From: Deltaproteobacteria bacterium
GTDB taxonomy: Bacteria > Desulfobacterota > DSM-4660 > Desulfatiglandales > Desulfatiglandaceae
Length of the DNA: 5,516 nt
NCBI GenBank assembly: GCA_019307165.1
Contig: JAFDKD010000246.1
Location: 1-5,516, forward strand
Direction: 5' to 3'
Shown here: piece by piece, positions 1 to 5,113 of the stretch
How positions within the stretch are numbered: position 1 is the stretch's first letter
How the letters are laid out: every line of letters begins with the position of its first letter
Notes under the pieces: model-generated
What the model was told of the DNA's origin: nothing
The model's database searches: none
Seen by the model: only the letters and a program-made list of their open reading frames with translations
Program-made: the position numbers and the translations under genes

Positions 1-19
1 ACACCTGTCGAAGATCCCG

Positions 20-54
20 CCGCCCTTGGGCGGGGAACACTGACACCTGACACC
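20..54. repeat. Short GC palindrome and TGACACC tandem repeat
   Basis: CCGCCC at 20-25 and GGGCGG at 28-33 form a tight inverted repeat. It is followed at 41-54 by two exact head-to-tail copies of TGACACC. A related ACACCTG lies at 1-7. Short repeats of this kind are known from intergenic DNA of sulfate-reducing Desulfobacterota, but this is recalled, not checked. No coding frame crosses them: minus-strand frames are broken by stops. They may be part of a longer repeat that starts left of the window. Confidence 0.5.
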
Positions 55-91
55 TCTAATGGGCCTCCATGAAATCCGACACTGTTTTCCA

Positions 92-155
92 GAAGTTTCA
101 CGGTCGATCAGACTGGCCGCCCCCCGGGCCGGAGGCGGCGCTCATATGAAACTTC
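92..155 (-). other. Nested inverted repeat downstream of the methyltransferase gene
   Basis: A 9-bp perfect inverted repeat (GAAGTTTCA at 92-100, TGAAACTTC at 147-155) encloses a second one (GCCGCC at 116-121, GGCGGC at 134-139). It starts about 22 bases after the stop codon of the minus-strand methyltransferase gene, so it would lie in the 3' end of that operon's mRNA. There is no U-run after the stem on the minus strand, so it does not look like a standard intrinsic terminator. It could be a Rho-associated or mRNA-stabilising 3' structure. Confidence 0.35.
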
Positions 156-177
156 ATGAGAAACGACGCCTATATGC

Positions 178-1272
178 CTACAGGCTCAACGGATAGCCTC
201 CGTACTCGTGGACCGCCTCAAACATGGCACGGCAGTTTTCGGGTTTTACGCCCGGGTGGAGCGAGTTGGAGGAGCAGATGATCAGGCCCCCTCCCCGGCC
301 CGCATCCCGGATGGCCTGTTTTACCGCGGCCTTCACGTCGTCCGTGGTCCCTTCGGGAAGCAGGTCGATGCAGTCGATGTTCCCCAGGAGACAGAGCCTG
401 TCGCCGCAGTAGTCCTTGACCCGCTTGAGGTCCATGTCCGCCTGAGGCTCCAGGGGGTTCAGCCCGTCATATCCGGTCTCCAGCAGTATGTCCAGGAGGG
501 GCCAGAGATTGCCGTCGCTGTGTCGGATGACTTTCAGCCCCTTTTCGTGGGCCATGCCCACCAGTCGCCGGTTGTAGGGATTGATGAATTCCCTGAATTG
601 GTCCGGGGAAATCAGAGGAAAATTCTTGTCGGCGATATCGTCTTCAATAATCAGGACGTCCAGGCCCTCTTCAATCAGCAGACCCAGCATTTGAACGTTG
701 TAGTCATATGTCAGGCGGGCGATCTGGTGGACGAAATCCGGATCATCGAACATCTTGAGCATCAGGTTTTCCATGCCGCACAACCGCCAGCTCAGGACAA
801 AGGTCCCCCGCATCATCCAGAAGATGGCCTTTTCATCCTTGAAACGATCCCGGGCGGCCGAGAGCAGCAGCAGATTGTCTTTAGCGGGTGCCGGCGGTTT
901 GAAGTCTTTGAGATGCTCTATTTCCGGCAGGGGATGGTATTTGGCCACGGGCAGTCCGAATGGATTCAACTGGTAAACCACCCCCCACCCGTCCGTCACC
1001 TCCTCGGGACCGGTGCGTTGTTCATGTCCGAATTCCAGGGCCGTGAACCCGTCGATCCCGTAATGCTCATGGACCCTGAACAGGGCCTCGAGCATCACGA
1101 ATTTTTCATCGTCGGTCATGTCGTAAAAGGTCTTTTCCGGATCGGGCAGGCCGTCGACGATGTCCCGGGTCAGGAGAATAATGGGTTTTTCGTTAATGGC
1201 GTGGATATACAGGGGGACCCGGTCCGGTTCCTCATGACCAAGGGCCGTCAGTATACGCTGTTTGCCGTTCAT
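178..1272 (-). CDS. URO-D-family corrinoid methyltransferase (MtaA/CmuA-like)
   Basis: The 364-residue protein is of the usual length for a uroporphyrinogen-decarboxylase-fold TIM barrel. The opening MNGKQRILTALGHEEPDRVP is the typical N-terminal signature (xxRhxxxlxhxxPDRVP) of the MtaA/CmuA-like methyltransferases rather than of haem-pathway HemE. Other conserved stretches are EDDI (210-213), HSDGN (251-255), GLNPLEP (270-276), LLGNID (295-300) and ICSSNSLHPGV (332-342). In MtaA-type enzymes zinc is held by His-x-Cys plus a later Cys. Here the equivalent positions appear to be His251, Asp253 (in place of Cys) and Cys333, by inspection only. The likely role is cytoplasmic transfer of a methyl group between a substrate or cofactor and the cobalt of the corrinoid protein encoded just upstream. 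Which direction and which substrate cannot be told. Its ATG overlaps the upstream stop in an ATGA, so translation is probably coupled; only a weak GGGG precedes the start. Demethylase (MT1) and cofactor-methylating (MT2) roles are both possible. Confidence 0.88.
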   Translation of the reverse strand: MNGKQRILTALGHEEPDRVPLYIHAINEKPIILLTRDIVDGLPDPEKTFYDMTDDEKFVMLEALFRVHEHYGIDGFTALEFGHEQRTGPEEVTDGWGVVYQLNPFGLPVAKYHPLPEIEHLKDFKPPAPAKDNLLLLSAARDRFKDEKAIFWMMRGTFVLSWRLCGMENLMLKMFDDPDFVHQIARLTYDYNVQMLGLLIEEGLDVLIIEDDIADKNFPLISPDQFREFINPYNRRLVGMAHEKGLKVIRHSDGNLWPLLDILLETGYDGLNPLEPQADMDLKRVKDYCGDRLCLLGNIDCIDLLPEGTTDDVKAAVKQAIRDAGRGGGLIICSSNSLHPGVKPENCRAMFEAVHEYGGYPLSL

Positions 1273-1907
1273 GGGTCGACCCCAAGAAGTTCCAGGGCCT
1301 TGACCGCCCCCACGGCAGCATCCCGGCCATAGGCATCGGCCCCGCAGTCGTCGGCCAGTTTCTGGGAGACTACGCCGCCGCCGATCATGATCTTGACGCG
1401 GTCCCGCACCCCGGCCTTTTCAAGGGCCTCGATGGTGTCTCCGATGAACGGGGCCGTGGTGGAAAGAAGGCAACTGAGGCCGATGATGTCCACGGTTTCG
1501 TCCGTTGCCTCCACAAACCGTGCCGGCGGGGTGTTGATGCCCAGGTCGATCACTTCGAAACCCTTGCCTTCCAGCATCATTCGCACCAGGTTTTTGCCGA
1601 TGTCGTGATGGTCGCCGTGCACCGTGCCGAGAACGACCTTGCCCACGGGTTTGGCCCCGGTCTCGGCCAGTCGGGGCCTCAAAATCTCCAGGGCGCCCTG
1701 CATGGCACGGGCGGCCAACAGCATGTTGGGAATGTAGTATTCGCCGGCCTGAAATTTCTGTCCGACCACATCCATGCCGGGAATGAGCCCCCGGGTTAGG
1801 ATTTGGGGGCTGGCGATTTCAAGGGCAATGGCCTCCTCGACCAATTCCCTGACCCGGTCCTGTTGACCCAGGGTCACGGATTCCGAAAGATGATTTAAGA
1901 TATCCAT
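1269..1907 (-). CDS. Corrinoid (B12-binding) methyl-carrier protein
   Basis: This is a small cobalamin-carrier protein of the MtaC/MtbC/MttC type. It shuttles a methyl group on cobalt between two methyltransferases in the cytoplasm. With the start at the ATG at 1907 it has 212 residues, normal for the family. Residues 1-85 are the helical cap domain (MDILNHLSESVTLG at the start). Residues from about 88 form the Rossmann-like B12 domain with GTVHGDHHDIG, whose D99-x-H101-x-x-G104 carries the lower-axial His ligand. It continues with IGLSCLLSTT and a GGG loop near 176-178 that contacts the nucleotide tail. An in-frame TTG at 1943 would add 12 residues (MAGKTENWIGFF); the ATG was preferred because family members begin at MDI, although no strong Shine-Dalgarno stands before either. 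The URO-D-fold methyltransferase follows with a 4-base overlap. No substrate methyltransferase of the MtaB, MttB or MtmB kind and no corrinoid-reactivating ferredoxin gene is in view. Confidence 0.93.
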   Translation of the reverse strand: MDILNHLSESVTLGQQDRVRELVEEAIALEIASPQILTRGLIPGMDVVGQKFQAGEYYIPNMLLAARAMQGALEILRPRLAETGAKPVGKVVLGTVHGDHHDIGKNLVRMMLEGKGFEVIDLGINTPPARFVEATDETVDIIGLSCLLSTTAPFIGDTIEALEKAGVRDRVKIMIGGGVVSQKLADDCGADAYGRDAAVGAVKALELLGVDP

Positions 1908-1998
1908 AAAAAACCCGATCCAATTCTCCGTCTTTCCAGCCAATTTACTCAGGAAACTTACGGAAAGAGGGCATGTGACAGGTTACTTATTGGGGAGG

Positions 1999-2027
1999 AG
2001 TCTATGGCGTTCGGATTGGTGTGTCAA
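1999..2027 (-). promoter_or_regulatory. Promoter of the corrinoid-methyltransferase operon
   Basis: On the minus strand a perfect -35 box TTGACA (2022-2027) is separated by exactly 17 bp from TAGACT (1999-2004), a 4/6 match to TATAAT. Transcription would start near 1992, giving a leader of about 85 bases before the ATG at 1907. This leader is too short for a standard cobalamin riboswitch, and none was recognised. The call is by consensus only. Confidence 0.6.
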
Positions 2028-2059
2028 GATTGATACTCAGGTCAAGATCGCTGCATCAT

Positions 2060-2090
2060 TTGACAATCCACCCAAGACCGGCAACTATGT
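2060..2090 (+). promoter_or_regulatory. Possible promoter of the secernin-like gene
   Basis: A perfect TTGACA lies at 2060-2065. The best -10 candidates are weak: AACTAT at 2083-2088 with a 17-bp spacer, or CTATGT at 2085-2090. The start of transcription would fall around 2095, about 20 bases before the start codon. It faces away from the operon promoter at 1999-2027. Confidence 0.4.
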
Positions 2091-2103
2091 CGTCAACAGT
2101 ACC

Positions 2104-2110
2104 AAAGGAG
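2104..2110 (+). promoter_or_regulatory. Ribosome binding site fixing the secernin-like start
   Basis: AAAGGAG lies 6 bases before the ATG at 2117. It decides in favour of this start over an in-frame upstream start at 2021 that would add 32 residues without family resemblance. It also places Cys at residue 2. Confidence 0.85.
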
Positions 2111-2116
2111 CGCTCC

Positions 2117-3439
2117 ATGTGCGATACCTTTGTAGCATTACCGTCGGCAACGGCCGACGGATCCATCATATTCGGCAAGAACAGCGACCGGGAACCCAAT
2201 GAGGCCCAGGCGCTGGAATACCACCCTGCCGAAACCTTCTCTCCGGGTGACGAACTCGCCTGCACCTACCTGACCATCCCCCAGGCAAAAGAGACCCTTG
2301 CCACGGTCCTCTGCCGCCCCTTCTGGATGTGGGGGGCCGAGATGGGGGCCAATGAAAAAGGGCTGGTGATCGGAAACGAGGCGGTATTCACCCGCATGCC
2401 CCTTGACAGGAAAGGCGGGCTAACGGGCATGGACCTGCTGCGCCTGGCCCTGGAGCGGTCAGGCTCCGCGCAGCAGGCATTGGAAACTATCGTGAAATTT
2501 CTGGCGGATTACGGCCAGGGAGGCATATGCGGTTATGAAGACAAACGCATGGCCTACCACAACAGCTTTATTATTGCGGACCCCGGAGAGGCATGGGTAC
2601 TTGAAACCGCCGGACCCCTCTGGGCGGCCTTGAAGGTTGAAGACTCATATGCGATCAGCAATCGCCTGACCATTGGCGAGCGGTTCGACGAATCGCACCC
2701 GGAACTCAGGGAAACGGCGCGCAAAAAGGGATGGTGGAAAAAAGGAAAGCCCTTTGATTTCGCGCACTGTTATTCAGACTGGTTTTTCACGACCTTTTCC
2801 GCATCAAAACCCCGTTTAAACAGGTCGTCCGCATTACTTGCCTCACAACAGGGTAAAACGAATGTGTACGCCGCCATGGAGATCCTCCGGGACCATGACG
2901 ACTCGGATTATCGACCCGATTCTCATTTCCTGGGAAACCGGATCTGCGCCCACGGCGCAAACAAACTCGCACGGAATGCCACCCAGACGACAGGCTCTTT
3001 GATTGCACATCTGACACCGGCCGCGAAAACCTACTTTGCCACGGGCACGGCCGCGCCCTGTACCGGGATATTCAAGCCGTTCAGATTTGGCCAACAGGTG
3101 TTGCCGGATATGGGCCCTGCCCCGGACGGCAGATATGATCCCGATTCCTTGTGGTGGTTTCACGAAACCCTGCATCGCGCCGTTTTGAATGACTTTCAGA
3201 CGCGGTTGGCAGGCTACGAGGTAGAACGGAATGAACTGGAAAAGCAATGGATCGACACGGCACTGACGATGTCTTCCGAAAAAGAATTCGACATGACGCG
3301 CGAGGCATTTAAGGCGGCGCTTGAAAAGACGGCGGAGTGGATAGAACGGGTTCGCTCGCTTCCCGTTCGGCGGCGGGCTAACGCCTTTTACCGAAGTTAC
3401 TGGCATAAGCAAAACAAAAAGGCCGGAATGACAAAATGA
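2117..3439 (+). CDS. Secernin-like C69-family Ntn hydrolase / dipeptidase
   Basis: The 440-residue protein resembles secernins and bacterial C69 peptidases (PepD-like) along its length. These are N-terminal-nucleophile hydrolases in which Cys, freed by removal of Met, attacks an amide bond. The protein starts MCDTFVALPSATADGSIIFG, so Cys2 is the expected nucleophile, followed by KNSDR (21-25). Further secernin landmarks are WGAEMGANEKG (72-82), GNEAV (86-90), GMDLLRLALERS (104-115), DYGQGG (131-136), EAWVLETAG (158-166), SNRLTI (181-186), HPELRETARKKGWW (194-207) and GIFKPF (317-322). The C-terminus (about 345-430) is helical and charged. No signal peptide is seen, so it is probably cytoplasmic. 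It is a single gene divergent from the corrinoid operon, and the control region between them may be shared. Bacterial members are often labelled dipeptidases, but the substrate of this one is unknown. The GC content is high, like the corrinoid genes. Confidence 0.9.
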   Translation: MCDTFVALPSATADGSIIFGKNSDREPNEAQALEYHPAETFSPGDELACTYLTIPQAKETLATVLCRPFWMWGAEMGANEKGLVIGNEAVFTRMPLDRKGGLTGMDLLRLALERSGSAQQALETIVKFLADYGQGGICGYEDKRMAYHNSFIIADPGEAWVLETAGPLWAALKVEDSYAISNRLTIGERFDESHPELRETARKKGWWKKGKPFDFAHCYSDWFFTTFSASKPRLNRSSALLASQQGKTNVYAAMEILRDHDDSDYRPDSHFLGNRICAHGANKLARNATQTTGSLIAHLTPAAKTYFATGTAAPCTGIFKPFRFGQQVLPDMGPAPDGRYDPDSLWWFHETLHRAVLNDFQTRLAGYEVERNELEKQWIDTALTMSSEKEFDMTREAFKAALEKTAEWIERVRSLPVRRRANAFYRSYWHKQNKKAGMTK

Positions 3440-3455
3440 GATTCCCCTAGCGCTT

Positions 3456-3481
3456 TTGCAACTATATGTTGAAACTATATG
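3456..3481 (+). repeat. Tandem 13-bp repeat, candidate HicB operator
   Basis: TTGCAACTATATG (3456-3468) is followed without a gap by TTGAAACTATATG (3469-3481), with 12 of 13 bases identical. The outer ends also form a small inverted pair (TTGCA at 3456-3460, TGCAA at 3480-3484). The second copy contains the -35 box of the hicB-like gene. Ribbon-helix-helix repressors commonly bind such repeated half-sites, so autoregulation is a reasonable inference. Confidence 0.55.
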
Positions 3482-3497
3482 CAATCGACCAGATAAT
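3469..3497 (+). promoter_or_regulatory. Promoter of the hicB-like gene
   Basis: TTGAAA (3469-3474, 5/6 to TTGACA) and GATAAT (3492-3497, 5/6 to TATAAT) are separated by the ideal 17 bp. A transcript would begin near 3504, about 20 bases before the ATG, just including the ribosome binding site GAGGG at 3514-3518. Confidence 0.65.
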
Positions 3498-3524
3498 CGA
3501 ATTATTAGAGCAAGAGGGAATGAT

Positions 3525-3860
3525 ATGAAAGATATGATGGGACACAAAGGGTATTATGGTTCCGTGCACTATAGCGATGAAGACCAGGTCTTTTTTGGAA
3601 AGCTCGAATTTGTGAGAAGTCTTGTTAATTATGAAGGAACAGATGTTGACAGTTTGAGGAAGGCTTTCGAAGAGGCTGTTGAAGATTACCTGGAATTATG
3701 CAGAGATGAGAATAAAGAACCTGAGCAGCCGTTTAAAGGGAGTTTCAATGTGCGCACTGGAAGTGACCTTCATCGTCGAGCAGCCTTATATGCTAAAGAG
3801 CATGGTATCAATCTTAATAATGTTGTGACCGAAGCTTTGGAAGAATATTTGTCGCTCTAG
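3525..3860 (+). CDS. HicB-family antitoxin / RHH regulator, apparently orphan
   Basis: The 111-residue protein has the two-part design of HicB antitoxins. An N-terminal HicB fold (about 8-60: YYGSVHYSDEDQVFFGKLEF, then NYEGTDVDSLRKAFEEAVEDYLELC) normally holds the HicA toxin. A C-terminal ribbon-helix-helix (about 71-111: GSFNVRTGSDLHRRAALYAKEHG, then LNNVVTEALEEYL) binds DNA. The start at 3525 follows GAGGG with 6 bases spacing. The frame is open further upstream, but those residues show no family resemblance and lie in the promoter. A complete HicA gene (about 60-80 codons) is absent: only 85 bases separate it from the preceding stop and 45 from the next gene. It therefore looks like a solitary antitoxin or a toxin-less regulator. 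GC is about 40% by a rough hand count of three lines, well below the neighbouring secernin-like gene, which suggests horizontal acquisition. Confidence 0.88.
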   Translation: MKDMMGHKGYYGSVHYSDEDQVFFGKLEFVRSLVNYEGTDVDSLRKAFEEAVEDYLELCRDENKEPEQPFKGSFNVRTGSDLHRRAALYAKEHGINLNNVVTEALEEYLSL

Positions 3861-3890
3861 GTTACGGGGTGAACTGGGAAACCAATGGAA

Positions 3891-3908
3891 TGAAACCGTG
3901 AGGTTTCA
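3891..3908. terminator. Hairpin between convergent genes, possible weak terminator
   Basis: TGAAACC (3891-3897) and GGTTTCA (3902-3908) form a 7-bp perfect stem with a GTGA loop in the gap between the hicB-like gene and the convergent MBL gene. The stem includes the MBL stop codon. Neither strand has a convincing U-run after it, so termination is uncertain. Confidence 0.35.
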
Positions 3909-4706
3909 GTGATCCCCATTAAGGAATGATTTGACCAGGTTTTCCGATGAAAACTGAAACTGTGTCCGGGGAGCCATTGGGCTTTCTTCACCGAAAATAC
4001 GCTGCCTTATTTCAGTCGGATTCAACCCCTGGGCATGCAAATCATGGATTCTTCTTCCGAGGTTTTTTAAGTTCCCTACCACCTTTTCCAATCTTTCTTT
4101 CGGATCTGCAATCACACTCCCCAATGCGGAAAAAATAAGGCGCGGCCGAAGCGATTGCACCAGCTTGAGGTCCTTTATAATCCGCCGGCAATCTTCCATG
4201 GGCCGGCAGGCCGACGGTTTCGACCCCAGGAACAGGTCCCCGGAAAAAAGAAGCCCGCTTTTCCGTTCCAAAAGGCAGATGCAGTCCCGGTCATGCCCCG
4301 GGGTGTGAACTATCTCAAACATATATTTTTTCGTACCGATGCGAGTACCCAGCGGTTTGACAATGCTCGGCACAGGATAACCCCAGACCTCCTCCTGGTA
4401 GGGATAAAGAACAGCGGGCAAGCCGATTTTTTCTACTGCCAGGGAATGCGCAAAAATCTCTATACCCCTTTGTTCCTGAAGCAATTTGTTTGCCCCGATA
4501 TGATCTTCATGGTGGTGGGTGTTGACAACCTTGTCCAATTCCCGATCTTCCAGGAATTGGACAAGTTCTTTCGCCGTGTGCGCCGGGCCGGTGTCGATGA
4601 GCAGCCCGTCCACCAGATAAGCCGAAACTGTTAGGGCAGGCATCATTTCCGGATACCTGCACAGATTGATCTGAAGGACATCATCATACTCTGCTGCAGT
4701 TATCAT
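3906..4706 (-). CDS. Metallo-beta-lactamase-fold hydrolase
   Basis: The 266-residue protein is of usual length for the glyoxalase II/LACTB2-like branch of the MBL superfamily, two-metal cytoplasmic hydrolases of thioesters, phosphodiesters or lactones. The metal motif THHHEDHIGA (63-72) supplies H64, H66, D68 and H69. HTPGHD (134-139) supplies H138 and SGDLFLG (155-161) supplies D157. LLIDTG (35-40) is the usual strand before the active site. The last ligand, normally a His in a PGHG-like loop, is not seen: the matching place reads SALGSVIADP (193-202). The C-terminal 60 residues (NLKNLGRRIHDLHAQGLNPTEIR onward) match the helical tail with a winged-helix look found in this branch. The start is fixed by GGAGGAG nine bases upstream (4716-4722). 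It lies alone downstream of the rRNA terminator in the same orientation, with no clear promoter of its own found. The substrate is unknown. Confidence 0.88.
   Translation of the reverse strand: MITAAEYDDVLQINLCRYPEMMPALTVSAYLVDGLLIDTGPAHTAKELVQFLEDRELDKVVNTHHHEDHIGANKLLQEQRGIEIFAHSLAVEKIGLPAVLYPYQEEVWGYPVPSIVKPLGTRIGTKKYMFEIVHTPGHDRDCICLLERKSGLLFSGDLFLGSKPSACRPMEDCRRIIKDLKLVQSLRPRLIFSALGSVIADPKERLEKVVGNLKNLGRRIHDLHAQGLNPTEIRQRIFGEESPMAPRTQFQFSSENLVKSFLNGDH
4530..4565 (-). repeat. Perfect 13-bp inverted repeat inside the MBL gene
   Basis: CTTGTCCAATTCC (4530-4542) and GGAATTGGACAAG (4553-4565) are exact reverse complements with a 10-base loop. They lie in the 5' third of the MBL coding region, just before the codons for the HxHxDH motif. 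The repeat encodes LVQFLE and ELDKV with no disruption of the frame. Confidence 0.8.
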
Positions 4707-4737
4707 CGGATCTTTCTCCTCCAGTGCCTACCATTCA

Positions 4738-4754
4738 TGTCAAGGCCTTTGACA
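4738..4754. promoter_or_regulatory. Palindrome upstream of the MBL gene, possible operator
   Basis: TGTCAAGGCCTTTGACA is a 17-bp near-perfect palindrome (one mismatched pair, odd centre) that ends 15 bases before the ribosome binding site of the MBL gene. Its position suits a repressor site. The half-site TGTCAA also frames the divergent region at 2022-2065, but it is simply the complement of a -35 box and so not specific. Confidence 0.4.
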
Positions 4755-4877
4755 TATCTCATTGCCCAATACAATCATTTTCATGGCCTTTTAAATATTT
4801 TTTTTGCGCTACCGAATAGTTCCCTGCGAGAGACTGTAAAGGCCTCCTTTTTCCGTGGAAATCCGCATTTGAAAAGC

Positions 4878-4912
4878 AAAAAAAAAGCCCCCCGCTTTCA
4901 CGAGGGGCTTTT
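4878..4912 (-). terminator. Intrinsic terminator of the rRNA operon
   Basis: On the minus strand AAAAGCCCC (4912-4904) pairs with GGGGCTTTT (4891-4883), with a GC extension and a short loop at 4895-4900, followed by a run of nine U (4886-4878 counting the stem end). It begins about 10 bases after the 5S rRNA, as expected for the end of an rRNA operon. The 4755-4877 stretch beyond it holds no gene that I can see. Confidence 0.92.
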
Positions 4913-4921
4913 ATAATTTAA

Positions 4922-5034
<113 letters not shown>

Positions 5035-5037
<3 letters not shown>

Positions 5038-5055
5038 AACTGTTATGCAGTTTTC
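5035..5055 (-). other. Hairpin at the 23S-5S spacer, next to 5S
   Basis: GAAAACTG (5035-5042) and CAGTTTTC (5048-5055) are exact reverse complements around a 5-base loop. In the transcript this stem would stand at the 5' edge of the 5S rRNA and share three bases with its helix I. It may help pre-rRNA processing by an endonuclease. No tRNA gene is present in the spacer. Confidence 0.6.
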
Positions 5056-5113
5056 AGTAAAAATTCAATTGAATATAGGGACCACAATCAGAGGGCATGA
5101 ATGACAACAATTT

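Noticed and set aside
208..1332. Long plus-strand open frame of 374 codons opposite the methyltransferase
   Set aside because: It mirrors the codons of a clear URO-D-family gene, has no recognisable domain, and arises from high GC on the complementary strand.
1908..1992. Cobalamin riboswitch in the leader of the corrinoid operon
   Set aside because: The leader is only about 85 bases and no B12-box-like core was seen.
2004..2033. Nine-codon plus-strand frame (MAFGLVCQD) after a strong GGGGAGG motif, a possible leader peptide
   Set aside because: It lies inside the -10 and -35 region of the minus-strand promoter and upstream of the likely plus-strand promoter, so no transcript is expected to carry it.
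2021..2116. N-terminal extension of the secernin-like protein from an upstream in-frame start
   Set aside because: It would bury the Cys2 nucleophile, runs through the candidate promoter, and the good AAAGGAG site points to 2117.
2843..3547. Minus-strand open frame of 234 codons under the secernin-like and hicB region
   Set aside because: The translation resembles no family and lies antisense to the well-supported secernin-like gene, the hicB promoter and the first codons of hicB.
4155..4634. Plus-strand open frame of 159 codons opposite the MBL gene
   Set aside because: It is the complement of strongly conserved MBL motifs, with no family resemblance of its own.
4704..4739. Eleven-codon minus-strand frame (MNGRHWRRKIR) overlapping the MBL start by ATGA
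   Set aside because: It contains the MBL ribosome binding site, has no good site of its own and is very short; coincidence is the simpler reading.
5038..5113. tRNA gene in the 23S-5S spacer
   Set aside because: There is no cloverleaf or TTCGA-type T-loop, and only the short hairpin at 5035-5055 is visible.
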